Shown here piece by piece: positions 55,017-64,000 of a stretch of 64,000 nucleotides of DNA. Under the pieces are notes generated by a model. The model did not search any database. It was not told the origin of the DNA and saw only the letters and a program-made list of their open reading frames with translations. The first letter of the stretch is position 1, and each line of letters starts with the position of its first letter. A program made the position numbers and the translations under genes. The DNA comes from an uncultured Legionella sp. (GTDB lineage: Bacteria > Pseudomonadota > Gammaproteobacteria > Legionellales > Legionellaceae), in contig CABHON010000006.1 in the NCBI GenBank assembly GCA_902168255.1, positions 124,001 to 188,000 of the forward strand, given 5' to 3'.

Positions 55017-56903
55017 ATGTGGTTCCTGGGTTCATGGTCAGCACTTTTACTTATCGCTTTTGTTACCACAATAACGGGTTGGAGTATTCTACAAGCCCTC
55101 TCAGACTACAAAAAAAATTTAAGGGGGCCTGAGCAACTGGCTACCTGTTCCATATTAGGGACAGGAATACTTATGTTATTCATAGGAATTTTATCTTATT
55201 TGGGTATTCCTAGTCATTATTCCAGTTTTTTCTTACTTATATGCTCTTTACTCTTTTTTGCCTGGACATTTTTTTACAAAGAACGTTATTACTACACTCA
55301 AACAACACTATTACGACTCAAAAATTCTTATTCTGGTGCTTTAGTTTTTGCAAGTGCTTTAAGCGCCCTTTTCATTCTCTTATCCCTTTATCTTTATCAT
55401 GCTTATGATCCTTACAATGATACGTTTACTTATATCAGTATTTCAGATTATCTGTATGATCATCCTTTTTCTGAACCTGCTAATCCTGGGGCTTATTTTC
55501 CATTATTAACCCAACCAGAGTTATATCAAAAGATGGGTTTTCGCATGGGAGCCAATTTTTTTCTGTCTTTTGCCCAAGCGATTACCTTTACCAAACGCGC
55601 TTATGAAATTTATCCTACAGTTATTGCTTGGACGATGATTTTAAATGTATTAGCTGTTTATTTAGGATGTCGCTGGCTCGTGCGACTGCCTCGATTTTTT
55701 GCCTGGAGCGGGGCATTCATTGTAGCGGTGTCCCTCAACTCTCCTCATTATGCTAGCCTCATGGGTTTCTTCCCTCAACAAATGGGTACCGCTTTCTTTA
55801 TTTTCACATTATCGCTGCTTGCTAAAGTGCTCAGAACCCACGCGTATATGCCCACAGCAAAATTTAAATGTGAAGAATATACCCATGAAAAAAAATTGAC
55901 GTTTCTATTGGGGTTATCCACCGCCTTTGTTATTTCTTCATACAGTGAAATGTTTCCTGTATTAGTAATTATTCTTGGTTTGTCATTTACACTTATCCGC
56001 TTGCCCCAAATCATTCGCCAAAAAACTTTCTGGAAATATTTTACTTTAATAGGTATCTTTTGTATTACGGTAGCCTGTTTTGCGAACGTTGAAATTTATC
56101 GCATGATTCTGGCTTTACCTACTCAACTTCACGCTGTAGTAGGGTGGCATATCCCTTTCACCGTTTTTCAATTCTTTGCAATGGGTGCGGGCATTGAAGT
56201 ACAACCTGGTTTCGATTTATTACCTTATACTCGATTTACTTATATTGCTTCAGTATTAATAGCCTTATTTTTCATTGGCGTATTCATGCAAATAAAAAAT
56301 TATATTCGCTTCTCCAGTGTTTGGTTAATAAGTATTGTTATATTTGCACTTTTGATTATTTATTATACTTTCTTTACCTTCGATCCCTGGACATCCGAAC
56401 GGGGTCATACGTGGGCACTGTTTAAAATTGTTGGTTGGATGTATCCATTGGTTGCTATTGGTATTGCTGCAGGAATGTTTACTTTGATTCGAGCAAAATC
56501 TTTCGCAGTAGTTTTTTTAATGGTTCTTCTTATTCTATTAGCGCCCATTCATAAAAATATTTTACAGGCTAAAATTACTCCTATACAACAATTTACTTTC
56601 TCTAGTCATCCTTTTGACGCTTATGAACAGTTATCTGAACTAGTTGACCAAATTTCTCCTCCTAATGAGCCTGTAGAAGTTCAATTGAATGATTCTCTCT
56701 ATAAACATAGTGAAATGTTGGCATACTTTTTGTATCCTCACCCAATTATTGCTGATTGGCGTAGAGATGGCTATATTTATCCTTGGCTGGAAGAACAGTA
56801 TCAATTTGTGCAATTGACAACACCTCATCTCGTACTTTTACCTCGAGAAAGTGGTCAATTAAACACTCGTATTTTGCCAGCTGGCGTTATTATTAAAAGT
56901 TAA
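55017..56903 (+). CDS. Large membrane protein, GT-C-like
   Basis: 628 residues with about twelve hydrophobic segments and a soluble C-terminal domain of about 110 residues (from about 515). The first large loop has YHAYDPYNDTFTYISISDYL, an acidic loop position like the catalytic loop of GT-C glycosyltransferases that use lipid-linked sugars. Followed within 10 bases by another large membrane protein. A periplasmic glycosyltransferase is the likeliest role; no closer assignment. Confidence 0.62.
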   Translation: MWFLGSWSALLLIAFVTTITGWSILQALSDYKKNLRGPEQLATCSILGTGILMLFIGILSYLGIPSHYSSFFLLICSLLFFAWTFFYKERYYYTQTTLLRLKNSYSGALVFASALSALFILLSLYLYHAYDPYNDTFTYISISDYLYDHPFSEPANPGAYFPLLTQPELYQKMGFRMGANFFLSFAQAITFTKRAYEIYPTVIAWTMILNVLAVYLGCRWLVRLPRFFAWSGAFIVAVSLNSPHYASLMGFFPQQMGTAFFIFTLSLLAKVLRTHAYMPTAKFKCEEYTHEKKLTFLLGLSTAFVISSYSEMFPVLVIILGLSFTLIRLPQIIRQKTFWKYFTLIGIFCITVACFANVEIYRMILALPTQLHAVVGWHIPFTVFQFFAMGAGIEVQPGFDLLPYTRFTYIASVLIALFFIGVFMQIKNYIRFSSVWLISIVIFALLIIYYTFFTFDPWTSERGHTWALFKIVGWMYPLVAIGIAAGMFTLIRAKSFAVVFLMVLLILLAPIHKNILQAKITPIQQFTFSSHPFDAYEQLSELVDQISPPNEPVEVQLNDSLYKHSEMLAYFLYPHPIIADWRRDGYIYPWLEEQYQFVQLTTPHLVLLPRESGQLNTRILPAGVIIKS

Positions 56904-56912
56904 AACAGTATA

Positions 56913-58766
56913 ATGATGATGTTATTTTTGGGCTTAATTTTCTTTATTCATTTGTTTTTCACGTCAGCTTATATAGCACGTTTTTTTGTTTCTTCTACTA
57001 TATTTAATAGACCTCTTCGGAAACTCGACAATTTAGCCATTAGTTCGAGGAATGAAAGAACATCCCTTTTTCCTAATGCGCTAGAGTACATTTTTGGGTA
57101 TGCATTCACTTCTTTATTATGTTTGATTTCTCTTGCGTTATTCAATAGCCTGTATTACGGTGCCCTTCTCGCGTGTATTTTTTCATTAATTGCCGTCATA
57201 AATAACATTAAACAACAACCACTTCGTTTTTCTTTCCATATAAATATTACTTCTGCGCTTCTGGTTAAACTTGCTTTTACGGGTATTGTGGCTGTTATTT
57301 ATGGCCCTATGTTATTGACTCTCACTAAAAATTATCTTTTACCTTCTATATTTGATTTACCCAAACACATTTCAGCAGTTATTTCAGCAGCGCACGCTCA
57401 ATCCTGGCCTACGCCCAACCCTTATTTCCCAAATTTCACTTTTGCTTATTATATCTTTTTTTATCTACCCTTAGGTGTAATCACTCGGTTATTGCAGTCT
57501 ACTTCTTCTGGCCCACCTTTTTTGATCGCTTTTTCAGTTGTTTGGATAACATGGCAAACATTAAGTTTATTAGAAATGTTAATGATGCAATGGAAAATTC
57601 CTAAACGCTTCTATGTTGTAGGCCTTTTATTCGCTACTTTTATCAATGGATATACTGCCTTCATCACGCATACAGATGCTCCTGTAGGCTTCATGACTCA
57701 ATTCCAACTCTCGTCTGAATTGTGGATGGATGATCCGATTACTTCCGCTATTTTTCTTCCTCCTCATACTTTTAGTATTATTTGTTTACTCTCTTGCTGG
57801 TTAATTTTTGCTAGAACAGCCTATACATTTTCTTCTCGGCTCATGATAATTATTTTATTATCCAGTTCAATTTTATCTTGTTATATTATTGCCCCCCTTT
57901 CATTTGTTTTCTTGCTAGCTTTTCTAGGTTATGACTGGCTTTCTTCTTTTCAAAAAAGAAAAGGGCTTTTTATCATTTTACTCCTATTCATTCTCATAAC
58001 ACTTCCCTTTTTCCTAGAATCTGTGTTCGCAACGCGTGGAGATATTGGCTTTACCCCAATTTTTCCCTCCTGGAAAACACTTGGATACCTACTGCTCAGT
58101 GGTGGGCCTATTATCTTTTTTAGTTTTTTTGCATACTTTTATCTAAGAAAGCAAAATGAAATAGACTCACATTCATTGAACTCAAATAGGAAAAGTATCA
58201 GTACTTCTCGCTTTGCCTACCTCACTTATGCATTACTTATCTTTGTTTCCTTGTGTAGTTTCTTTATTTCTAATCTCGATATTCAGATAAAGAATTCATT
58301 TTTCTTGCGTATCATGTTGGTTCCTCTTGCTACTGCAGGGTTTGTATGGTGCTGGACTAAACTTAAAGAAAAAACTTATATAGGCCAATGGTTTTTTTTA
58401 GGGTTGCCTTGTTTGTATTCAATTTTGCTCAGTATACTCTTAACAGGATACTTCATTTCAACAGCTTATCTTCCACGTAATCTCGACAATGAATATTTCC
58501 TCGCTAAAATGAGACACCTACCTTTTGATGCAAAAATATTATTTTTAGACACGGCACAAGAGCAAGCGGCGTTAGGTGGGCATTTAGTCTATATGAACTT
58601 TAATCTTGTTAGGGAAGGCGCTTACTTACCTCACCACGATCAACAACAGGTTATAGAGTTTTTTGATGCTTTATCCAAAAATCCCAAAGCAAAACTTCAT
58701 TTCAACGTTGCCGCAACGGTGACAACGAGTACTAATCTATTTCAACCTAATGAGCCCGTTTCATGA
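56913..58766 (+). CDS. Large membrane protein, GT-C-like
   Basis: 617 residues, about twelve hydrophobic segments, short soluble tail. The segment PSIFDLPKHISAVISAAHAQ, then PTPNPYFPNFTFAYYIFFYL, resembles the first periplasmic loop of YYY/GT-C-type membrane glycosyltransferases. Three ATG codons (56913, 56916, 56919) stand in a row. It overlaps the next gene by four bases. Confidence 0.62.
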   Translation: MMMLFLGLIFFIHLFFTSAYIARFFVSSTIFNRPLRKLDNLAISSRNERTSLFPNALEYIFGYAFTSLLCLISLALFNSLYYGALLACIFSLIAVINNIKQQPLRFSFHINITSALLVKLAFTGIVAVIYGPMLLTLTKNYLLPSIFDLPKHISAVISAAHAQSWPTPNPYFPNFTFAYYIFFYLPLGVITRLLQSTSSGPPFLIAFSVVWITWQTLSLLEMLMMQWKIPKRFYVVGLLFATFINGYTAFITHTDAPVGFMTQFQLSSELWMDDPITSAIFLPPHTFSIICLLSCWLIFARTAYTFSSRLMIIILLSSSILSCYIIAPLSFVFLLAFLGYDWLSSFQKRKGLFIILLLFILITLPFFLESVFATRGDIGFTPIFPSWKTLGYLLLSGGPIIFFSFFAYFYLRKQNEIDSHSLNSNRKSISTSRFAYLTYALLIFVSLCSFFISNLDIQIKNSFFLRIMLVPLATAGFVWCWTKLKEKTYIGQWFFLGLPCLYSILLSILLTGYFISTAYLPRNLDNEYFLAKMRHLPFDAKILFLDTAQEQAALGGHLVYMNFNLVREGAYLPHHDQQQVIEFFDALSKNPKAKLHFNVAATVTTSTNLFQPNEPVS

Positions 58767-60622
58767 GCCAATTTGCCTGCCTATTATTTCTTGCCTTTCT
58801 ATGTAAAGTTTCTGCTGTAGGCTGCGTTACTTATTTTCTTGAGAAAAAATATAACCAAGTTTTAGGCAGCATCATAGGTGCTTGGTGTTTTGTTGAGCTT
58901 TTCTTATTCCTGCAAATATTTATTCTCTCTACTTTTCAGGCTTTAGGAACAATCCAACTATGGATTAGCATGATTGGCTTAAATTTTTTTTTAATAATCG
59001 CGGTTATTATTCACGCAATAAAGGAAAAAAATAAACATTACCAACCAGCAAATATATCTGCCTATCTAGAGTTTAATAGCAACAGCGCTAAACTTGCTTT
59101 CATTGTTATTACTGGTATTTTTATCTTTCTCGCTTATCGAAGTATATACTTCTTTGATACCACCTGGGATTCTCTTGTATATGAATTAACCCGCATTTTA
59201 TTCTATGCTCACGCTCATTCCGTTTTTGTTCTACAACCCACTTTAGCCTTCAATATATTTAGTAATGAATGGAATGGCGAATTAAATGCACTCTTTTATC
59301 TTGTAGCCGCCAATAATGATCAAGCCTCTTCGTTTGGTAATGTGGAAATTTGGCTTCTTTTATGTTTAAGTTATGCCTGGTTATTAGAAAATTTTAATAC
59401 CCCCAAATTTTTTACGCTTTTAGGCGGTTTAATTTTAGCAAGTGCCCCTGTTTGGCTTGGATTAGCCACCACTGTAAAAGGCGACTTACTAATGGTAGCC
59501 ACTCTTAGCGCAGGGTTTGGTTTTGTGTTGAATTTTTATACAAATGCCAATAAAACCCTTAATTATCTCTTTGCTGTAGCCGCTCTCTCTTTAGCCTGTG
59601 GAAGTAAAATTTTGGCTTTACCTCTTGCCGGTCTTTTATTAATACAAGTTACTTTTTCCTTCATTACACAGAAGCAACATAAATTCTTTAGGATTAAGAT
59701 TTTGTGTATGGCCATCATTCTTATCGTTATTGCCAATGCACGTTACATTGTGAACATTTATCATTATGGAAATCCATTAAAACATATTGAATCATTTCAG
59801 TTTAGCTTTCATAATTTTTTTCCCAATTTGCTAGGAATTTTTCAATCTTTTTTTGATCTTTTTTATAATCAGTGGAAATTCTCTACGTTCAGCTTGAATA
59901 TGGGATTAGGGTATCTTGGTTTTGCACTTGCTGCATCAATAATGGTAGGTATATGGTCCAATAGAAGAAATAAGCATTCTTTGTCTCAATCTCAAATTGT
60001 CGCAATGACTCTTTTGGCAATTGTCCTTTTATTTTTGCTACTAAATTTTCCATGGTATCCCTGGTCTTTTCGTTATTTCGCTCCTTTTTGCTTTTTTTTT
60101 GTGGCTTTTTTATTTGCAAAGTCTGTGTCGCAACTGAAAGAAGGGAAAAATACTACTCTAATTTCCCTTGTATGGGTATGTCTTATTAGTATAAATATGT
60201 TTTTTAGCCTGCGTGATACAGGTGAACGAATGCCAGTTTCTTTTCAAACAAGCATGCAACAAGTTGAAATGCAACGTAAAGTAGCCTTTAATCCTTACTT
60301 ATGGGATGGACCCGAGGGACTTTCTTTCCTTAATTATAATTCACCATATATCAAAAACGTCCTTGTTTTCAATAACGTCAATGCAGTCGTCGTGCCCTTC
60401 TTTGGAGAACATCATAGCAAAAATGTTACGTTAGTGGATAGTTTGGATAACCTCTACCGGAAACTTGAAAAACATTCCTATGATGTCATAGCTATTACGC
60501 CTGGCTGCCCTGCTAATGCGTTAATTTTAGACTGCTCTAACCCAAATAAATTGCCCACCCTTCCTGGGTATGTCCTGAAAATAAATAATCCTATATGGTT
60601 GGTATATACTCTTCGCACTTGA
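58763..60622 (+). CDS. Large membrane protein, GT-C-like (GT39-type loop)
   Basis: 619 residues, about twelve hydrophobic segments. YRSIYFFDTTWDSLVYELTR after the third segment has the Asp-rich first loop of GT-C/PMT-type enzymes; FSNEWNGELNAL and VWLGLATTVKGDLLMVATLS follow. The start overlaps the previous gene (ATGA). The last five codons and the TGA stop lie inside a TATACTC-type repeat, so the C-terminus (YTLRT) is repeat-derived. Confidence 0.65.
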   Translation: MSQFACLLFLAFLCKVSAVGCVTYFLEKKYNQVLGSIIGAWCFVELFLFLQIFILSTFQALGTIQLWISMIGLNFFLIIAVIIHAIKEKNKHYQPANISAYLEFNSNSAKLAFIVITGIFIFLAYRSIYFFDTTWDSLVYELTRILFYAHAHSVFVLQPTLAFNIFSNEWNGELNALFYLVAANNDQASSFGNVEIWLLLCLSYAWLLENFNTPKFFTLLGGLILASAPVWLGLATTVKGDLLMVATLSAGFGFVLNFYTNANKTLNYLFAVAALSLACGSKILALPLAGLLLIQVTFSFITQKQHKFFRIKILCMAIILIVIANARYIVNIYHYGNPLKHIESFQFSFHNFFPNLLGIFQSFFDLFYNQWKFSTFSLNMGLGYLGFALAASIMVGIWSNRRNKHSLSQSQIVAMTLLAIVLLFLLLNFPWYPWSFRYFAPFCFFFVAFLFAKSVSQLKEGKNTTLISLVWVCLISINMFFSLRDTGERMPVSFQTSMQQVEMQRKVAFNPYLWDGPEGLSFLNYNSPYIKNVLVFNNVNAVVVPFFGEHHSKNVTLVDSLDNLYRKLEKHSYDVIAITPGCPANALILDCSNPNKLPTLPGYVLKINNPIWLVYTLRT

Positions 60623-60728
60623 GTTGTCGGTTTTGTTGCAAATCTCGCTCGCATTCTTATGTACTATTTGTACACGTTGGTGCTGGCTTCGATTTGCGCC
60701 GCCCTAAAATTCAATTGCTTTGAGTATA
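60605..60728. repeat. TATACTC/GAGTATA palindromic repeat, copy C
   Basis: In reverse orientation it aligns end to end with copy B: TATACTCAAAGCAATTGA, the centre GTGTACAAATAGTACAT, GCAACAAAACCGACAACTC and the end AGAGTATA. It lies between two convergent genes and contains both stop codons (60620-60622 plus, 60713-60711 minus). Confidence 0.85.
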
Positions 60729-62054
60729 ATCAGCACACGTGAGTATTTTTTCAGCAATAGCAGCCCCTTCACGAATGGCATAATTAGTGCCACGATCTTC
60801 GGGGTAAATTTGTGCCATAGAGCAAAGATGCAAATTCGCCAAAGGTGTTTCAACCGCCGGGACCATTTGAGAGTAGTGTTTTTCTACAATCGGTTGGGCA
60901 TAATCGGCACGCCAAACATGGAAGCCTTTAACCCATTCCTCAGAAAAATGCGGAAACATACGCTTTATATGCGGTAATGCATAAGCTAAAACTTCTTCTG
61001 ACGTTTGTGAATATAATGCATCTGACGCAGGCAGGTATTTAGATAAATAAACAATATGACGGCCACCATAAGATTCTGGCGGTTCAAAATTCGTATGTTC
61101 AATAACACCCACAAATGGAAAAGAAGGATCATTTACATTAAGCCAGTAGGTTTCAGAAAGACTTCTATCTAGTTCTAAAACTAAGCATAGATTGGCTAAA
61201 TAACGAATGCGTCTTAGCTTTTCTGTATATTCATTTGAAACGTGTGCTTGAATAATATCAGCCGTAATAGGAAATGCTGTGGTCGCAATGACTTGGCTAG
61301 CATGAATTTCATTATTTTCAGTTTTTACGGTCTTTACGTTGTTATTTTCAGAGGTAATACTCAGCACAGGCGTGTTAAGATGAATTTGTCCGCCCTTCTG
61401 CGTAATCGCATCTGCCATCGCATTGGCAAGCGCGGCAAAACCACCTTTATAATAGGCTAACATTTCAGCACCGCCTTTTCCACGGCTACTACCACGTAAG
61501 ACTAATTTTTTCCAGTACCACACTGCCGAAATGTCTTCTGCGTAAATACCAAACTTGCCTAGCAGTAAAGGCTCCCAAACCACTTCGTAAACTTTTTTCC
61601 CACAGAGCTGAATAAGCCATTCTTTCACCGTTAACGACTCTAACTGTTTCCAATCTTTAACTTGACGGACTTGAAATACTAACCAACCTAAGCGTAACCT
61701 ATCGATAAAGCCCAATGGAGTAAATTTTAAAACATCCAAAGGACTACTTAAACGAAAAAATTGATTAGCATAATACATGCCGGTCCGCGTTGGGCGTTTT
61801 AACATATTATCCTGCAAATTCAATTTTTCGACTGTTTTCGTAATAAAAACATCATTGGTAAACCAATGATGATAAAATTTTTCCAGTTGGTATCCGTTAA
61901 CATCAAAGGTACTGGCCAACCCGCCTACTTGTGCATCTTTTTCAAAAACAACAACAGGAATACCTGCCTCAGTTAAGGTCAAAGCAGCCGATAAACCCGA
62001 AAAACCTGCCCCAATAATAACTACAGGATTCATATCTTTTTTTGTTTCTTTCAT
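60711..62054 (-). CDS. FAD-dependent amine-oxidase-type oxidoreductase
   Basis: 447 residues. FAD dinucleotide motif VVIIGAGFSGLSAALTL (about 11-27), then FEKDAQVGGLASTFDVNGYQ; C-terminal GTNYAIREGAAIAEKIL completes the flavin site. It resembles protoporphyrinogen-oxidase/UDP-galactopyranose-mutase-like proteins found in glycan and lipid clusters. The substrate is unknown. ATG at 62054, with ATG 62033 as alternative. The stop and last residues (YTQSN) come from a palindromic repeat. It overlaps the next upstream gene by four bases. Confidence 0.78.
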   Translation of the reverse strand: MKETKKDMNPVVIIGAGFSGLSAALTLTEAGIPVVVFEKDAQVGGLASTFDVNGYQLEKFYHHWFTNDVFITKTVEKLNLQDNMLKRPTRTGMYYANQFFRLSSPLDVLKFTPLGFIDRLRLGWLVFQVRQVKDWKQLESLTVKEWLIQLCGKKVYEVVWEPLLLGKFGIYAEDISAVWYWKKLVLRGSSRGKGGAEMLAYYKGGFAALANAMADAITQKGGQIHLNTPVLSITSENNNVKTVKTENNEIHASQVIATTAFPITADIIQAHVSNEYTEKLRRIRYLANLCLVLELDRSLSETYWLNVNDPSFPFVGVIEHTNFEPPESYGGRHIVYLSKYLPASDALYSQTSEEVLAYALPHIKRMFPHFSEEWVKGFHVWRADYAQPIVEKHYSQMVPAVETPLANLHLCSMAQIYPEDRGTNYAIREGAAIAEKILTCADYTQSN

Positions 62055-63061
62055 GATGTAAGCCTACAAGAACGGTTTGTAAAATAAAAAATAATGCCAA
62101 CGATAGTTACGGGTAACCATAAGATCATGTGGACTAAGACAGCTATTGTTGTTCCAGTTTGTTGAGCGACACCAAAAGCTTGAAAGCCAAGCATTGTAAA
62201 ATAATCAAATGTACCAATATAACCAGGAGAACTTGGGATTAACGTTGATAACGTTCCCAATGTTGAAGCAAAATAGGGGCCAATCCAGGCCGCTTTGTAA
62301 CCACAAGCGAAAGCACTAACAAGATAAATGCTCCCTTCACACGCCCAAGCCAAAATACTTAGGCCAACTAACGTAAAAAAGAGACGAGTTGAACGAATCA
62401 ATTGAATGGAGTCTATGAATCGATGAATATAGTCTAATAATTTTTGGCCAATGGCTTTACTTTTAATAAAGTTAATTTGTCCTACCTTGTTAAGAACCCG
62501 TTTTGAATAGTTGGGCATGCCTATTAAAATGAGTAATAATAAAGCAGAAAATAATGTTAATAGCTGAATACTATGAACAAAATGAGGTGGAATAGTATGT
62601 AACGTAACCCACGGTAAGGAAATAAAAAAAAGACTAAGAACCATCAGAAGATCGAGTAGTCTTTCTAGCATTAAGGTGCTTAATACTTCAGCAGGCGTCA
62701 AATGATGCAATGATTTAAAACCAAAAAGACGCATAAAATCACCCGCTCGGAGAGGCAAAATATTGTTAACAGCCATACTTACCACAAAAGGCGCAATGCA
62801 ATGAGATAGTTTTACGTCTTTATTTAATGCTTGCAACATCAAGCCCCATCGAATAGATCGCGCCAAATAAGCCAATACTAATGCCCCTAATCCCATTAAT
62901 AAAAAAGGAAGTGAAATATTGGCTAAATTAGCAACTAAATGATGAACATCAATATTTTTAATTAAAAAGTAAACAAAAATAGCAGTAACGCCATAGCTCA
63001 ATAATAATTGTAAGTATTTTTTCTTTACTGCTGGTCTCGAAGAAACTACCACTTCTTCCAT
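62051..63061 (-). CDS. Flippase-like membrane protein (UPF0104/LPG-synthase TM family)
   Basis: 336 residues from the ATG at 63061 (an alternative start at 63082 adds seven). Eight or so hydrophobic segments; RSIRWGLMLQAL and NNILPLRAGDFMRLFGF match the conserved R..RW and LPLRAGE motifs of this family, and PSSPGYIGTFDYFT matches the P-x-x-G-x-x-G-x-x-(E/D) motif. Relatives move or modify lipid-linked substrates. It lies between rfbF and the oxidoreductase with overlaps on both sides. Confidence 0.8.
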   Translation of the reverse strand: MEEVVVSSRPAVKKKYLQLLLSYGVTAIFVYFLIKNIDVHHLVANLANISLPFLLMGLGALVLAYLARSIRWGLMLQALNKDVKLSHCIAPFVVSMAVNNILPLRAGDFMRLFGFKSLHHLTPAEVLSTLMLERLLDLLMVLSLFFISLPWVTLHTIPPHFVHSIQLLTLFSALLLLILIGMPNYSKRVLNKVGQINFIKSKAIGQKLLDYIHRFIDSIQLIRSTRLFFTLVGLSILAWACEGSIYLVSAFACGYKAAWIGPYFASTLGTLSTLIPSSPGYIGTFDYFTMLGFQAFGVAQQTGTTIAVLVHMILWLPVTIVGIIFYFTNRSCRLTS

Positions 63062-63813
63062 GGTGCCTTTCCTTCTTGCCAAAGTTTTTCAAGTAGCATC
63101 TTTTCTCTCAGCGTATCGACTGGCTGCCAATGACCATTATGATGGTAGGCTACTAATTGATTATCTGACGCTAATTTTTCTAAAGGCTCTCGTTCCCATG
63201 TCGAATCATCACCATCAATATAATCAAAAATAGATTTATTCAAGACAAAAAAACCACCATTAATCCAACCGCCATTCGTTGGTTTCTCTTTAAAAGCGTT
63301 AATATGACTAGTTTCATCAATATCAATCACGCCAAAACGTCCAGGTGGTTGTACTGTTGTCATCGTTGCAGCTTTCCCGTGCGATAAATGAAAATCAATA
63401 CTTTCCCGGATGTTAACGTCTGAAACGCCATCACCATAAGTTAATAAAAAAGTATCTTCATTAATATAAGGGGCAATACGTTTAATACGTCCGCCCGTCA
63501 TAGAGTTTTCACCTGTATCAATAAGAGAAATTTTCCATGGTTCAGACGTATTATGATGCACGTCTATACTGTTATTACGTAAATCAATCGTTACATCCGA
63601 TGTATGTAAAAAATAATTTGAAAAATATTCTTTGATATAATATCCCATATATCCTAAACATATCACAAAATCATTGATACCATGAGCACTATATATTTTC
63701 ATAATATGCCATAGTAAAGGCTTACCACCAATTTCAATCATGGGTTTAGGTCGGCTATGCGTCTCTTCAGCTAAACGCGTGCCAAAACCACCGGCTAAAA
63801 TAACTGCTTTCAT
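63046..63813 (-). CDS. rfbF: Glucose-1-phosphate cytidylyltransferase
   Basis: 255 residues, very close to the standard 257. The nucleotidyltransferase start MKAVILAGGFGTRLAEET is followed by KPMIEIGGKPLLWHIMKIYS, DTGENSMTGGRIKRIAPYI and TYGDGVSDVNI; the ending EGKAPWKKW matches RfbF. It makes CDP-glucose, the first step to CDP-linked 3,6-dideoxyhexoses of O-antigens. The later enzymes of that path (rfbG, rfbH) are not in view. It overlaps the flippase-like gene by 16 bases. Confidence 0.94.
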   Translation of the reverse strand: MKAVILAGGFGTRLAEETHSRPKPMIEIGGKPLLWHIMKIYSAHGINDFVICLGYMGYYIKEYFSNYFLHTSDVTIDLRNNSIDVHHNTSEPWKISLIDTGENSMTGGRIKRIAPYINEDTFLLTYGDGVSDVNIRESIDFHLSHGKAATMTTVQPPGRFGVIDIDETSHINAFKEKPTNGGWINGGFFVLNKSIFDYIDGDDSTWEREPLEKLASDNQLVAYHHNGHWQPVDTLREKMLLEKLWQEGKAPWKKW

Positions 63814-63816
63814 TAC

Positions 63817-64000
63817 TTAACTACCTTTTTTATCGTAAGAATCAACATCCAATTCAGTATGGGAAATAGTTTGATCAATAATTGTTAATGGTTCATTTTT
63901 CATATTTTTATAAATGCGACCAACGTACTCACCAATAATGCCCAAAAATATACCATTCATGCCTATTGAAAGCAATAAGAGCACACTGCTACTTGCTAAA
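63817..64000 (-). CDS. C-terminal end of a GtrB/DPM1-like membrane glycosyltransferase
   Basis: Only the last 61 residues are in the window; the TAA stop is at 63819-63817. A hydrophobic segment (SSSVLLLLSIGMNGIFLGII) is followed by GEYVGRIYKNMKNEP, the ending typical of GT2 enzymes with two C-terminal membrane helices that load sugars onto polyprenyl phosphate. It ends three bases before the rfbF start. Confidence 0.75.
   Translation of the reverse strand, partial: LASSSVLLLLSIGMNGIFLGIIGEYVGRIYKNMKNEPLTIIDQTISHTELDVDSYDKKGS

Overview
The window is AT-rich, gene-dense chromosome from a gammaproteobacterium. It looks like a member of the Legionellales (Legionella/Coxiella relatives). The reasons are a split glycine decarboxylase subunit (gcvPA), a type 2 isopentenyl-diphosphate isomerase, a short omega subunit of RNA polymerase, a PAS-like/LuxR regulator and many dispersed palindromic repeats. 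That placement is inferred from gene content, not from any search.

Layout. 1-4.2 kb: end of folD, an MFS exporter, a Cys-rich secreted protein, a LiuC-like hydratase, a lipoprotein, a GIY-YIG-type palindromic repeat and a Phd/PIN toxin-antitoxin pair. 4.2-8.1 kb (minus): DUF1820-hpt-adk, an unknown 418-residue protein built of two homologous halves, and ribF. 8.2-13.4 kb (plus): gcvT-gcvH-gcvPA-pcnB and a YdjM-like membrane protein, with no gcvPB. 13.5-18.7 kb: tkt-gap-fni bracketed by two paralogous small coiled-coil membrane proteins. 18.8-25.2 kb (minus): rpoZ-spoT-murD, a LuxR-type regulator, a DUF2165 protein and anmK. 25.3-30.7 kb: bcp-nagZ, murJ, a small lipoprotein and dsbD. NagZ, AnmK, MurD and MurJ all serve peptidoglycan synthesis or recycling. 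35.1-40.2 kb: speA-aguA-aguB, a complete arginine-to-putrescine route, followed by pgk; then dprA, an inverted-repeat-flanked GIY-YIG element, a UDP-glucuronate epimerase-like gene and comEA.

30.8-34 kb and 43.6-64 kb form a surface-polysaccharide region: GDP-fucose synthase, Wzm/Wzt ABC exporter, several GT4/GT2 glycosyltransferases, an 840-residue multi-domain protein, a FkbM/DUF4214 protein, three large GT-C-like membrane proteins, a flavin oxidoreductase, a flippase-like protein, glucose-1-phosphate cytidylyltransferase and the end of a GtrB-like transferase. The exporter has a Wzt C-terminal glycan-binding domain. Nearby is a methyltransferase with a coiled coil made of six 42-residue repeats. 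Together these suggest an ABC-exported O-antigen with a methyl cap and a coiled-coil molecular ruler, as in the WbdD systems; this is inference.

The most unusual signals are: (i) a GIY-YIG gene fitted tightly between 110-bp inverted arms, with a gene-less relative elsewhere in the window; (ii) a roughly 125-bp palindromic repeat family (TATACTC...GAGTATA) that lies in frame inside speA and supplies the stop codons of two convergent genes; (iii) the repeat-built coiled coil; (iv) an inverted duplication of a GT4-GT2 cassette; (v) the 840-residue kinase-like/methyltransferase/glycosyltransferase fusion; and (vi) the duplicated 418-residue orphan.
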